Shown: positions 17,444 to 25,999, counted from the first letter of the stretch. The stretch is 64,000 nucleotides of DNA from Spiractinospora alimapuensis (GCF_018437505.1 NZ_CP072467.1:806001-870000), one strand, 5' to 3'. Translations and numbers: made by a program. Notes: generated by a model from the sequence alone, not told the origin.

Positions 17444-18739
17444 ATGTCGCGCACTGCCCTAGCTACCTCTGCTCAGGTCGACGAGACGAGCGAGAGCACA
17501 GCGACGGCGGCTCTCGATGAGCTGCTCGCGCGGGGGCGCTCCCAGGGGCACCTGTCCCTCGCGGAGCTCCGAGCCGCTTTCACCGCAGCCGAGGTGAGCC
17601 CGGCCGACGCCCGGTCGATCCTGCGGGAACTCACCGACTCCGGGGTACAGCTCGCCAACGGTGGCGATGTCGAGAGTGTCGAGAACCTCCCCGAGGACGA
17701 GGTTCTGCAGGCGGTCGACATCCGCCCCGAGAGCACACCGGCCAAGGCCGACGGTTCGACCACCTCGACCGAGGTGGAGGCGCCCGAGGCCGATCTCGAC
17801 GACCAGTCGCCGGCGATGGGCGACTCCGTCCACACCTATCTCAAGGCCATCGGTCGACGTCAGTTGCTGACCGCCGCCGACGAGGTGGAGCTCGCCAAGC
17901 GCATCGAGGCGGGCCTCTACGCCGAGTACCGTCTGGGGCTGGTCGAAGGACCGTCCGCCCCACCGGCGCTCAGCGACACCGAACGCGAGGAGCTGTCCTC
18001 GATCGCCCAGGACGGGCGGGACGCCAAGGCCCACATGCTGGAGGCCAACCTGCGTCTGGTGGTCTCGGTCGCCAAGAAGTACAGCGACCGCGGCATGTCC
18101 CTGCTCGACGTGGTGCAGGAGGGCAACCTCGGACTCATCCGCGCCGTGGAGAAGTTCGACTACGCCAAGGGCTACAAGTTCTCCACCTACGCCATGTGGT
18201 GGATCCGCCAGGCGATCCAGCGCGGATTCGCCGACTCCGCCCGCACCATCCGCCTGCCGGTGCACGTACTGGAGCTGCTGAGCAAGGTCAGCCGGCTCGA
18301 GCGCGACATGCACCAGCAACTGGGGCGGGAGCCAACGCCCGAGGAGCTCGCCCACGAGCTCGACCGCACCCCGGCCCAGATCGAGGAGCTGCTGCGCATC
18401 ACCCGGCAGCCGATCAGCCTCGACTCCACCATCGGTGAGGACGGCGAGACCCGCATCGGTGACCTGATCGAGGACATCGACGCCTCGGAGGCCTCGGAGG
18501 TGGTCGACCGCCAGATCATGGCCGACCAGCTCCGGCACGCCCTGGACGATCTCGAGCCGCGCGAGGCGACCATCATGTCGCTGCGGTTCGGACTCATGGA
18601 CGGCCGTCCCCGTACGCTCGACGAGATCGGCAAGCACCTGGGTCTGACCCGGGAACGCATCCGCCAGTTGGAGAAGCAGTCCCTGTCGAAGCTGCGGCAC
18701 CCCAGCCGTGCCCAGCACCTGCTGGACTTCGCCAGCTAG
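17444..18739 (+). CDS. principal-like RNA polymerase sigma-70 factor (group 1/2)
   Basis: 431 residues from ATG 17444 behind GGGAGG. The N-terminal 60 residues (SLAELRAAFTAAEVSPADA) resemble region 1.1. An acidic linker precedes region 1.2 (DSVHTYLKAIGRRQLLTAADEVEL), then region 2 with NLRLVVSVAKKYSDRGMSLLD and the -10-reading YAMWWIRQAIQRGFADSARTIRLPVH, region 3 (REPTPEELAHELD) and region 4 with the helix-turn-helix TLDEIGKHLGLTRERIRQLE. It is shorter than HrdB and departs from it in regions 2.4-3.0, so it is more likely a second principal-like (HrdA/HrdD-type) factor than the essential one. Monocistronic, closed by a strong terminator. Confidence 0.88.
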   Translation: MSRTALATSAQVDETSESTATAALDELLARGRSQGHLSLAELRAAFTAAEVSPADARSILRELTDSGVQLANGGDVESVENLPEDEVLQAVDIRPESTPAKADGSTTSTEVEAPEADLDDQSPAMGDSVHTYLKAIGRRQLLTAADEVELAKRIEAGLYAEYRLGLVEGPSAPPALSDTEREELSSIAQDGRDAKAHMLEANLRLVVSVAKKYSDRGMSLLDVVQEGNLGLIRAVEKFDYAKGYKFSTYAMWWIRQAIQRGFADSARTIRLPVHVLELLSKVSRLERDMHQQLGREPTPEELAHELDRTPAQIEELLRITRQPISLDSTIGEDGETRIGDLIEDIDASEASEVVDRQIMADQLRHALDDLEPREATIMSLRFGLMDGRPRTLDEIGKHLGLTRERIRQLEKQSLSKLRHPSRAQHLLDFAS

Positions 18740-18751
18740 CGTCACCTGATG

Positions 18752-18787
18752 TGTGGCCCGAGGAACCTCTGGGTTCCCCGGGCCACA
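18752..18787 (+). terminator. terminator of the sigma-factor gene
   Basis: A 16-base arm TGTGGCCCGAGGAACC pairs with GGTTCCCCGGGCCACA around a TCTG loop, with one A-C mismatch. It starts 13 bases after the stop codon, and a short TTTT tract follows at about 18792-18795. The best intrinsic terminator in the window. Confidence 0.85.
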
Positions 18788-18881
18788 CCGCTTTTCGGCG
18801 CCCACACGGTCGACCCTGAACTAACCCTGAGTTCCCACCGTCAGGGTGGGACGCACCGAAACCGCCGTGCATACTTGACAC

Positions 18882-19265
18882 ATGGGTACTGCGGAGAAAC
18901 TCTCCCGCGGCGATGTCGCCGCCGCCGTCGCCACCAGCCGGGAGCTCGGCACGGAATACGACGACGCGGTGGCCGAAGCCCTCGCCGGGCGTCTGGAGCA
19001 GGTGATCGACGCCCGGGTGGCCAAACGCCTCGCCGAGGTCAAGCAGGCACCCAAGGGCAAGAGACCGTCGACGGGGCTCGACAAGCACCAGGCCGGGATG
19101 CGGCTCGCCCTGATGCTCGTCTCCATCGTCGCGGCCGTGCCGCTGACACTGGTCCCCGTGGTAATCGCCCCCGAGCAGGGCTCCGCCACGGTGGCGGCGG
19201 TGTGGCTGGGCATCATCGTGCTCAACGTCGTCTTCATCGTCTCCACCCGCACCCGACGCGGCTGA
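18882..19265 (+). CDS. small two-helix membrane protein, paralogue of 20071-20424
   Basis: 127 residues, function unknown. The N-terminal half is helical (LSRGDVAAAVATSRELGTEY, then DDAVAEALAGRLEQVIDARV); the C-terminal half has two membrane helices at about 74-94 and 98-120. The same layout and many identical residues occur in the gene at 20071. No ribosome-binding site, but CATACT stands six bases before the ATG, so the message is probably leaderless. A TCCCACC/GGTGGGA inverted repeat (18833-18839, 18845-18851) lies just upstream and could be an operator. Confidence 0.75.
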   Translation: MGTAEKLSRGDVAAAVATSRELGTEYDDAVAEALAGRLEQVIDARVAKRLAEVKQAPKGKRPSTGLDKHQAGMRLALMLVSIVAAVPLTLVPVVIAPEQGSATVAAVWLGIIVLNVVFIVSTRTRRG

Positions 19266-20070
19266 CCCGGCTCCGCGCGACGCCCTCGGGGTGGGGGTTC
19301 CTCACGTCGAACCTCCGTGCTCACCGGCCAGTGAGGTCCCGAACGCCGTCGCCATGGCGGTGGCGACGCCGGCCGCCGCCCGCCGTGCTGCTCATCGCCG
19401 CCACGGACAGGTGTGGATGAGCGACGCCGCTTTCCGCTCCCGCCAGGAACAGTACCGGAACCACGCCAGCACCGACCATCCCGCCGGGCTCTCCGTTTGC
19501 ATGACCCCGTACAGCAGCAGGCCGGGGACCAGCTGAACGGGTTTCAAGACCCACAGCCGGGGCACTGTGCGACGCCGACGCGTCGGGAGCTGGCGATCTG
19601 GGTCAGCGACCACGCGAGGGACAACGCCGCGGCGAGCAAGCGAGCGACGAGCGGTGGCAGACCGCCACCAGGTCGATGTTGGTCGCTCCCAGGAGGACAC
19701 CCGCTGAGGGGACCGTCGAGGCCCCCGATGTCCCGGTCCCAACGGTTCCCGCCAGCGGGGCGGTGACGGGGAATCATCCTCGTCGTGGTTCATGACGTCG
19801 GGGTGTCGTTGAAGCCACCCCGGAGACTCTTCCGCACTCCAGGCGAGGTGAGCAGCGAAAACGTGCGGCCCTCCTCCAAATCACGATCGAGCCGTCCACG
19901 TGGAGCGGGGAACGTCTCGTTCGTGACATCCGCTCCGAGGCACGGTCACGAGGGCCTACGGCGTCCCGCCCAGCGGTGTCGAACGCGCCTCTTCCGCCCC
20001 ACCTGTCCCATCCGTCAATCGTGTCCCGGTGACACTGGCCAGGGAGGCGCTGGGCGCGCATAGTGGAGGT
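19266..20070. other. 800-bp stretch without an intact gene
   Basis: No frame has a start, ribosome-binding site and coherent protein. On the minus strand short hydrophobic pieces appear in shifting frames, for example KPVQLVPGLLLYGV at about 19503-19544, which resembles the first helix of YczE-like membrane proteins. This may be a decayed membrane-protein gene lying between two paralogues. Confidence 0.35.
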
Positions 20071-20424
20071 ATGGGACAGCCTCGCCTTCCCCGGGACGAG
20101 GTCACCGCCTCACTGGCGGCAGGACGTGACCTCGGTCCCGAGTACGACGACCAGGTAGCCGCGGCCCTGTCCGAACGGCTCGACCGCATAGTTGAGGAAC
20201 GCGTGCGAACGGAGGTCGAGGACCGGGCGGAGGCGCACGCCCGAGGATCCGAGGCACGGGTGGAGGCCCGCACGTCGGTGGCGATCGCGTCACTCATCTT
20301 CGCCGTGCCACTCAGCGCCATCGCCGCGGGCACCGCCGGCGGCCTCGGACTGTTGTTCACGTGGCTGGGAATCGTGATCGTGAACGTCGCCCTGGTGTGG
20401 GAGCCGCGACTCCACCGATCCTGA
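20071..20424 (+). CDS. small two-helix membrane protein, paralogue of 18882-19265
   Basis: 117 residues, function unknown. LPRDEVTASLAAGRDLGPEY at the N-terminus, then DDQVAAALSERLDRIVEERV, aligns without gaps to the N-terminus of the 18882 gene, and two membrane helices follow at about 70-92 and 95-110. GGAGG lies only two bases before the ATG, too close for normal initiation, while CATAGT lies six bases before it, so a leaderless message is likely. A GTG 14 codons upstream is in frame but lacks similarity to the paralogue. Confidence 0.75.
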   Translation: MGQPRLPRDEVTASLAAGRDLGPEYDDQVAAALSERLDRIVEERVRTEVEDRAEAHARGSEARVEARTSVAIASLIFAVPLSAIAAGTAGGLGLLFTWLGIVIVNVALVWEPRLHRS

Positions 20425-20433
20425 GGGGCTTCC

Positions 20434-20892
20434 TCAGGGCAACACCACGACCAGGAGCGTCAGCAGGGCGCCGACGACACCAACCAGAACCAGCACCAGG
20501 ACGAGCGGGCGCGAACCCCACCCCAGGTGGGATCGGGGACCGTAGTGGTCGGGACCGTAGTCGTCATGGCCACGAACCGGACCGGAGCGGCGTCGCGCCC
20601 GTGGGTCCCGCTGTGACCGATCGGCCCGCCGGCGCGCGGACACCCGTCGATACAGGCCACGCGCCGATCCACGCAGCCCGCCGCCACGGCTCCCCGACGC
20701 CTTGCGGGGGCCTCCGCCTCCCGACGCCTTCGCGCCACCGCTACGGCTCTTGGCCGAGGATCCACGCCCACCGATGCCTCGCAGGCCGCCGCCGCGGCGC
20801 AGGCCGCCGCCAGAGCGACCCTTACCGCGCGACCCGCTGGCACGTCCCCGGGAACGCCCGCCTCGGGATCCCCCACCGCCACGCTTGCCCAC
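20434..20892 (-). CDS. Gly/Arg/Ser-rich tail-anchored membrane protein 1
   Basis: 152 residues. The first 110 are almost wholly Gly, Arg, Ser and Lys with many RGG and SRG steps, like RNA-binding RGG regions or a disordered polycation; the last 23 residues are a single hydrophobic helix (LVLVLVLVGVVGALLTLLVVV) ending LP at the C-terminus. The layout is that of a tail-anchored protein with a basic cytoplasmic domain. The GTG start is four bases after GAGGG. It is a tandem paralogue of the next gene upstream, 64 bases away on the same strand. No known family recognised. Confidence 0.65.
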   Translation of the reverse strand: MGKRGGGGSRGGRSRGRASGSRGKGRSGGGLRRGGGLRGIGGRGSSAKSRSGGAKASGGGGPRKASGSRGGGLRGSARGLYRRVSARRRADRSQRDPRARRRSGPVRGHDDYGPDHYGPRSHLGWGSRPLVLVLVLVGVVGALLTLLVVVLP

Positions 20893-20956
20893 AGTTCCCT
20901 CGCCACTCCGTAACGATCCGCCTCAACCAGCGGCCTCGGGCACACCCGTGGCGGAA

Positions 20957-21418
20957 CTAGAGCAGGAACATGAAGAGGGCCATGAACAGGACGACCACCA
21001 CACCGACCAGGCCGCAGCCGAGAAGGACCAGTGGGGACGATCGGCGGGGACGGTACCCGTATCCGTAGCCATGGCCGTAGGGGTCGTGCCCGTACCCGTG
21101 GTGGTGTCCGTATCCGTCGTAGCCGTAGCCGTAACCAGAGCCGTAGTGGCGACGCCGGAACGGCGACCTCGGGCGGTAGGAACGCGGCCCGGACGAGCCA
21201 CCGCCCCACGACGCCTTGCCGATGCCACCGCTGCCACTGCTCGACACCTTCCGGCCGCCGCCACCCGTGCGCTTGCCCCCGAACCCACGGGAGCCACTTC
21301 CACGAATGCCGCGGCCGCCACCACGGCTACCAAAACTGCCGCCGGAACGGCCTCCCCGTGACCCGCTGGAGCGCCCACGGGAGCCTCCGCCCCGGGACCC
21401 ACCTCCGCGTTTCCCCAC
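20957..21418 (-). CDS. Gly/Arg/Ser-rich tail-anchored membrane protein 2
   Basis: 153 residues from GTG 21418, which is preceded by a perfect AGGAGG four bases away. It starts MGKRGGGSRGGG like its neighbour. RGG/SRG repeats fill residues 2-80, a Tyr/His/Gly-rich block (YGYGYDGYGHHHGYGHD) spans about 100-130, and one hydrophobic helix closes the chain (VLLGCGLVGVVVVLFMALFM). The two genes are evidently a tandem duplication that diverged in the middle. Probably transcribed first in a two-gene unit downstream of gntR; a palindrome lies in its leader. Confidence 0.65.
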   Translation of the reverse strand: MGKRGGGSRGGGSRGRSSGSRGGRSGGSFGSRGGGRGIRGSGSRGFGGKRTGGGGRKVSSSGSGGIGKASWGGGSSGPRSYRPRSPFRRRHYGSGYGYGYDGYGHHHGYGHDPYGHGYGYGYRPRRSSPLVLLGCGLVGVVVVLFMALFMFLL

Positions 21419-21494
21419 GGTTCCTCCTGCGATCGAAATCAAAGATCGCCAGTCAGAGTAACCCAGGCAGGTTCCCAGCAGGAGTGCGGGGTAG

Positions 21495-21510
21495 TGTCCA
21501 CACCTGGACA
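21495..21510. promoter_or_regulatory. palindrome upstream of the RGG-like pair
   Basis: TGTCCA and TGGACA (21495-21500, 21505-21510) flank CACC. It lies 77 bases before the start at 21418 and 47 bases after the gntR stop, a plausible operator for the GntR regulator encoded next door. A small CCGGCG/CGCCGG hairpin (21535-21549) sits just after gntR. Confidence 0.35.
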
Positions 21511-21556
21511 TTTGCCCCGATCACCCTGTTCACGCCGGCGCGCCGCCGGGCGGGCC

Positions 21557-21928
21557 TCACGCCCGCAGCGCCGCGCGCACGATCTCCAACGCCTCGCCCT
21601 CGGCCAATCCGAGCCCGGAGATCACCTCGGCGTAGCGCTGGGCGGCGGCCCGTGCCTCGGCACGCTGCTGGTCACCGGCGGCGGCGATGAACGTTCCGAA
21701 GCGGCCCCGTGTCTCCACGACTCCGGCCTGTTCCAGCTCGCGGTAGGCGCGAGCCACCGTGTTCGCCGCGATCGACAGATCCTGGGCCAGTCCCCGCACG
21801 GTGGGAAGCTTCGACCCGACCGCGAGCCGCCCGTCGGCCGCGGCGGCGGCCACGGCCGATCGGACCTGCTCATAGGGCGGAACCTTGGAGGTCGCGTCGA
21901 TGGCGACGACACCCGCCAGCTCGGCCAT
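21557..21928 (-). CDS. GntR family regulator, YtrA type
   Basis: 123 residues. The winged helix-turn-helix domain covers about 12-80 (PPYEQVRSAV, LAVGSKLPTVRGLAQDLSIAANTVARAYRELEQAGVVETRGRFGTFI), with only a short helical tail after it. This is the YtrA subfamily pattern, which typically controls an adjacent membrane-protein or ABC gene. It begins two bases after the stop of the upstream unknown gene and precedes the RGG-like pair, so it may control those genes. Confidence 0.87.
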   Translation of the reverse strand: MAELAGVVAIDATSKVPPYEQVRSAVAAAAADGRLAVGSKLPTVRGLAQDLSIAANTVARAYRELEQAGVVETRGRFGTFIAAAGDQQRAEARAAAQRYAEVISGLGLAEGEALEIVRAALRA

Positions 21929-21930
21929 GT

Positions 21931-22323
21931 CTACTCTGCTCCCTGACCCGCCATCTGGCGGGGAACACGGGCGATCCCGTGCAACCGGTGTGCCTCCCGG
22001 ACGGTCAGCAGACGTTCGGCTGTCTGCGTCAGCTCCTTCACGTCCGGCTTCGCCAGGTGCCGACGACGGTAGATACGGTCCTCGTAGCCACGGGGACCCA
22101 CCGCGACACGTTCGGCCGCGTAGGCCGCACGCATCGCCTCGGTCAGCGCGGTGTCGAGCTCCTGACCCCGGCGCCGCTCCTCGACCAGGTCGACATCACC
22201 GTCACGGGCGTCGCGCTCCGCCGTCCTGGCCCGATCCAACAGCTCCGGCAGTCGTGCCGCCAGTTCCTTGTCCTGGCTGTAGAGCCGTCGAGTGTCGGCA
22301 CTCACCTTGCCGCGTCCCAGCAC
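21931..22323 (-). CDS. hypothetical helical protein, 130 aa
   Basis: Unrecognised. Charged and helical throughout, with no membrane segment: KELAARLPELLDRARTAERDA, a Tyr/Arg-rich middle (GYEDRIYRRRHLAKPDVKEL) and a basic C-terminus. GTG start, with GAGAGGGG five bases upstream. It is translationally adjacent to gntR (two-base gap), so the pair is an operon and this protein may act with the regulator. Confidence 0.6.
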   Translation of the reverse strand: MLGRGKVSADTRRLYSQDKELAARLPELLDRARTAERDARDGDVDLVEERRRGQELDTALTEAMRAAYAAERVAVGPRGYEDRIYRRRHLAKPDVKELTQTAERLLTVREAHRLHGIARVPRQMAGQGAE

Positions 22324-22508
22324 TCTGACCCCTCTCGGTTCAAACGAGTATGTCCCTCCATCCTAGAACCCCTGCCACGGGGGCGTTCGCCGGTGTGCGC
22401 GAGCGGTGCCACCCGGCCAGGGCACGGACAGGCCGGATCCCCTCCGCGCCCGCCCCCGGGTGGACCTCCGGGTCGACGCCATCCCCCGCACGAGGCAGGA
22501 TGGGCTCC

Positions 22509-23837
22509 ATGGGCCGCCGCGACGCAGACCTCGTCATCGTGGTGGGCGCCGGCATCGCGGGCCTGTCCGCCGCGCACCGGCTCACCGCGGCCGGAGTCCC
22601 TACGCGCGTCCTGGAGGCCGAGATGGCGCCCGGCGGCAGGATCGCGACCCGCCCACTCGGGGACGGCCTGATGGAGCTGGGAGCCCAGTTCCTCTCCACC
22701 GGATACGAGATCCTCCCCGGGCTCCTGTCCGACATCGGACTCACCGGCCAGACGTCACCGGTGTCGGGACGGTCCCTGATCCTCTCCCGGCGACACGCCT
22801 GGGCGTTCGACCTGAACCGCCCGACATCCCTGCTGTCGAGCGGACTGCTGCGGATGCGCGACCTTCCGCCCGCCGCCCGCGGATGGCACACCGCGCGCTC
22901 TCTCGCCACCCGACCGACCCATGACGCGGGCGCGTGGGCGGACCTTGGCAGCCACAGCGCCCGATCCTGGGCCGAGGCCGCGTTCGGTCCCGGGCTCAGT
23001 GGTCGGCTGCTCTCCCCCACGGTGCACGGTCTGTACTTCCAGTCCCTGGCGGAGAACAGCGCAGCGCTCCTGGGACCCCTCGCGGCGTTCTCGGCGCGCG
23101 GCGCCTCGCCCCACACGCTGCGCGGCGGTCTTGGACAACTCCCCCGGGCCCTCGCCGCACCACTCACGGTCGAGTACGACGTCCGAGTCCACGACGTCCG
23201 ACGGCCCGACCTCCCCGGCCGCCCGGTCACACTGTCCACCAACCGGGGAGAACGCACGGCCCGCACCGTCGTGCTGGCCACTCCCGGCCCGGCCACCCGA
23301 CGGATGCTCCACCGTCCCACGCCCCCGGAGGCCGCCGTCCTGGCCGTCCCCTACAGCCCCGGCCTCCTCGTGGGTCTGGCCCTCGCCTCTCCCCTGGCCG
23401 AGGACGAACTGGGGGGCGCCTACGGGGTCCTCGTGAACCCGCCGGCGCCCACACCGCTCGCGGCCGTCGCCGTCCACTCCCGGGCCGACGTCTCCACCCG
23501 AGGCGAGGTCCTCACGGCCATGTTCCGCCCGGGGGCCGCCCGGCGTCTCGCGACGGCGTCCGACACCGACATCCACGCCGCGGCCGTCGACGCCCTGGCT
23601 CCGCTGCTGCCGGAGGTGCGCTCCCGCGTACGCGACGGCCGCGTGGTCCGCTGGGACGCCGCCATGCCCACCGTCCCGGTGGGACATCCCTCCGCCGTGC
23701 GCCAGTACCGCCGGTCCCTCCCCGTGGCACCCTCGGTGCTATTGGCCGGCGACCATCTCGGGTTTCCGTGGACCGACGCCGCGGCGTACAACGGTCGCTG
23801 GGCAGCGGAACGCGTCATCGAAGCGGAATGCTGTTGA
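22509..23837 (+). CDS. FAD-dependent amine-oxidase-type oxidoreductase
   Basis: 442 residues from ATG 22509, or three codons more from ATG 22500; GAGGCAGG lies upstream. The dinucleotide-binding fold VIVVGAGIAGLSAAHRL opens the protein, followed by the GG-doublet APGGRIATR, a middle substrate domain with LSPTVHGLYFQSLAENSAA, and the C-terminal FAD segment LLAGDHLGFPWTDAAAYNGRWAAE. The layout matches the protoporphyrinogen-oxidase/monoamine-oxidase-like group. The substrate is not evident; no biosynthetic neighbours. Confidence 0.82.
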   Translation: MGRRDADLVIVVGAGIAGLSAAHRLTAAGVPTRVLEAEMAPGGRIATRPLGDGLMELGAQFLSTGYEILPGLLSDIGLTGQTSPVSGRSLILSRRHAWAFDLNRPTSLLSSGLLRMRDLPPAARGWHTARSLATRPTHDAGAWADLGSHSARSWAEAAFGPGLSGRLLSPTVHGLYFQSLAENSAALLGPLAAFSARGASPHTLRGGLGQLPRALAAPLTVEYDVRVHDVRRPDLPGRPVTLSTNRGERTARTVVLATPGPATRRMLHRPTPPEAAVLAVPYSPGLLVGLALASPLAEDELGGAYGVLVNPPAPTPLAAVAVHSRADVSTRGEVLTAMFRPGAARRLATASDTDIHAAAVDALAPLLPEVRSRVRDGRVVRWDAAMPTVPVGHPSAVRQYRRSLPVAPSVLLAGDHLGFPWTDAAAYNGRWAAERVIEAECC

Positions 23838-24472
23838 CCTGATACTGGGACGTGCGGTCGCCACGACCCCGGCGGTCCCCGAACAACGGTGGCCGAGCGG
23901 CGACATCGCCCCACCCCCGTTGGCAGCGAGGACGACGGACGCCCCGGACCGGGAACGGACGGTTCGGGTGCGCCATGCCCGAGGGCGAAAGGGTCCCCCG
24001 CGCGACGACGCGAGAGAGAGTCGGCCCCTGCCGGCTCCACGCTCGGCTCGGCAGCGGCGGTAGGGACAGGGGTTCCTCGGCCGCTCCCCGGGCGGACACA
24101 CGGTCTCGGTCACGCTCGTCCATCCCGACCTGGCGGACGACCCGGCCCTCCACCGCCCAGGTTGTCGCCGCCGGCGCCGAGATCCCGACGCCGGCGTTGG
24201 TGGCCACCGCCCACGTCCCGGGCCCGACGCTCTACGAGGACGAGGAGCGCGACCGGCTGGCCCTCGAGGCGGTCGCGGTTCTGGGCGCGGGGTCGGCTGA
24301 GCGGCTGGCCGCGATCCCTTTCGTCGGCGCGGCGGTCTTGGTGAGGTCCCCGGGGCAACGGCGCGGTGGCGGGAAATCGAGGAATCCGCCGCGCCCGGAC
24401 GTTGGCGTGAATTCCAGGGTGCCGGCATTTCGATAACCACTACCTTTACAAAGTAAGAATAGACTGTGACCC
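23838..24472. other. 635-bp stretch without an intact gene
   Basis: No complete gene. On the plus strand protein-like text appears in two frames: GHTVSVTLVHPDLADDPALH near 24088-24150, then PTPALVATAHVPGPTLYEDE continuing to about 24345 in another. Together they look like a frameshifted, decayed gene of unknown kind. The end of the stretch holds the promoter of the TetR gene. Confidence 0.35.
24445..24465 (+). promoter_or_regulatory. promoter/operator before the TetR gene
   Basis: TAGACT (24460-24465) lies seven bases before the ATG, consistent with a leaderless transcript. The AT-rich TTACAAAGTAA at 24446-24456 is an 11-base palindrome (TTAC-AAA-GTAA) and could be an autoregulatory site. 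Confidence 0.4.
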
Positions 24473-25147
24473 ATGAGCAGAAACAGCGCGGGCCTCAGCA
24501 GACAACGAATCGTCGAGGAGGCACTGCGCATCATCGACGGGCAGGGGCTGCGACGCCTGACCATGCGGCGTCTCGGGGACGCACTCGAGGTCGAGGCCAT
24601 GGCGGTCTACCACCACTTCCCCCTGGGCAAGGAACAGCTTTTCGACGCCATCGTCGAGTACGTCACCGACGCCACTCCCCGCCGGCCGGCGGAGGTCGAC
24701 GACGACGAAGAGGAGTTGGTGGAGGAGCCGGCGGAGGAGCCGCCACCGCCCTGGGACGCTCGGATCGGGCGCTGGGCCCACGAGTACCGAGCGCGACTCC
24801 TGCGCCACGCCGGGGCGCTACCGCTGTTGATCCATCGACGTCCCGATACGCCCGCGGCTCTGCGTTCCAGGGAGGACCACGTCGCGGCCTTCCGTGAGGC
24901 CGGGCTGAGTGGACCGGCCGTCGCCGACGCGGCCGCGGCGTTGGAGTCCTACGTGTTCGGCGCCGCCCTGACCCAGGTGCGTTCGGAGTCACCGCACGGG
25001 GCCGCCGAACCGGAGACCCTGGAGCGCCTGTTCCAGCGCGCGGGCGACGCCGCCACCGATTTCGACAGCCGGTTCCTGGCCGGCCTCGACGCGCTGATTC
25101 TCGGCCACACGGGCGTACGCCCGGCGCACACCGCCGCCCCCGCCTGA
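24473..25147 (+). CDS. TetR/AcrR family regulator
   Basis: 224 residues. The N-terminal DNA-binding domain (RQRIVEEALRIIDGQGLRRL, then TMRRLGDALEVEAMAVYHHF) is of the type paired with the TetR_C ligand domain. A very acidic linker (DDDEEELVEEPAEEPPPP, about 76-95) joins it to a helical ligand domain. No Shine-Dalgarno sequence. No target gene is obvious: decayed DNA lies upstream and the convergent hydrolase gene downstream. Confidence 0.87.
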   Translation: MSRNSAGLSRQRIVEEALRIIDGQGLRRLTMRRLGDALEVEAMAVYHHFPLGKEQLFDAIVEYVTDATPRRPAEVDDDEEELVEEPAEEPPPPWDARIGRWAHEYRARLLRHAGALPLLIHRRPDTPAALRSREDHVAAFREAGLSGPAVADAAAALESYVFGAALTQVRSESPHGAAEPETLERLFQRAGDAATDFDSRFLAGLDALILGHTGVRPAHTAAPA

Positions 25148-25152
25148 CCCCG

Positions 25153-25767
25153 TCAGCCCAGTGACAGCCGTTCCTTCACCCAGTGCACGGCGATCGCGGC
25201 GATCCCCGCCGGGTCCTTCGCCAGATCGTGCCGCTCCCCCGGGCGAACGATGAGGGTATCGGCGTCCGCGGCGTCCGGCACCCCGAAGGGGTCGCGGTCA
25301 CCGTTGACGACCAGCACCGGAACCGGGCAGCCACGGAGCTCCGCGGCGCGGGACCGTTCGGGCTTGCCCGGTGGGTGCAGGGGGAAGGCGAGTGCCACCA
25401 CCGCGCGGGCGTTGAGCTCCCGGGCGGTGCGGCAGGCGACCCGGGCCCCGTTGCTGCGCCCCGCGAGCAGCAACGGCTGGGCCGGGTATCGGTCCGCCAG
25501 TTGCCGCACCGTCTGCAGCCACAGCGCGTCCTGACGCGCGGTAGCACCACCCGGGGTGCGACGGCCCGCGACCCGGTAGACCTGTTCCACGGCCGCGACC
25601 ACGCCGCCGGCGGCCACGGCCGCGTCCCGCAGGCTCGTCAGGTCCGGCGAGTCCACTCCCCCGGCCGCGCCGTGCGTCGTCACCAGCAGGAACCGTGGCG
25701 CTCCGTCCGGTTCGCCGATCCACGCGCGCGCCGGACCACCGTCGGTCTCCAGTTCCACCTTCTGCAT
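25153..25767 (-). CDS. alpha/beta-hydrolase, dienelactone-hydrolase-like (KANL3/Tex30 type)
   Basis: 204 residues, a compact hydrolase. The Gly-x-Ser-x-Gly-like nucleophile elbow is GRSNGAR at about residues 103-109, the acid is in VVNGDRDPFG, and the His is in GERHDLAKD. The opening strand LLVTTHGAAGG supplies the oxyanion loop. The natural substrate is unknown. Convergent with the TetR gene (five-base gap). Confidence 0.82.
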   Translation of the reverse strand: MQKVELETDGGPARAWIGEPDGAPRFLLVTTHGAAGGVDSPDLTSLRDAAVAAGGVVAAVEQVYRVAGRRTPGGATARQDALWLQTVRQLADRYPAQPLLLAGRSNGARVACRTARELNARAVVALAFPLHPPGKPERSRAAELRGCPVPVLVVNGDRDPFGVPDAADADTLIVRPGERHDLAKDPAGIAAIAVHWVKERLSLG

Positions 25768-25999
25768 GGCCCCAATCTAGCGACGCGGGACACCTCTGCG
25801 GTGGCAACGCGCACCGGGGGGCCGCGCACCGTCCGAACGGGCCATCGCTGGGCCACTTCCATGGCCCGCCCTGATGGTTTTTCGGGTGTTTGGGCGAGCC
25901 CATATGCGGAATCCCGGTGTTTGGCGACACACAGCGCTACCGTGTTGTTGCGATACACAATGCACCGGGAATCGCGGTGCGTACCAGAAAGGCACACCA

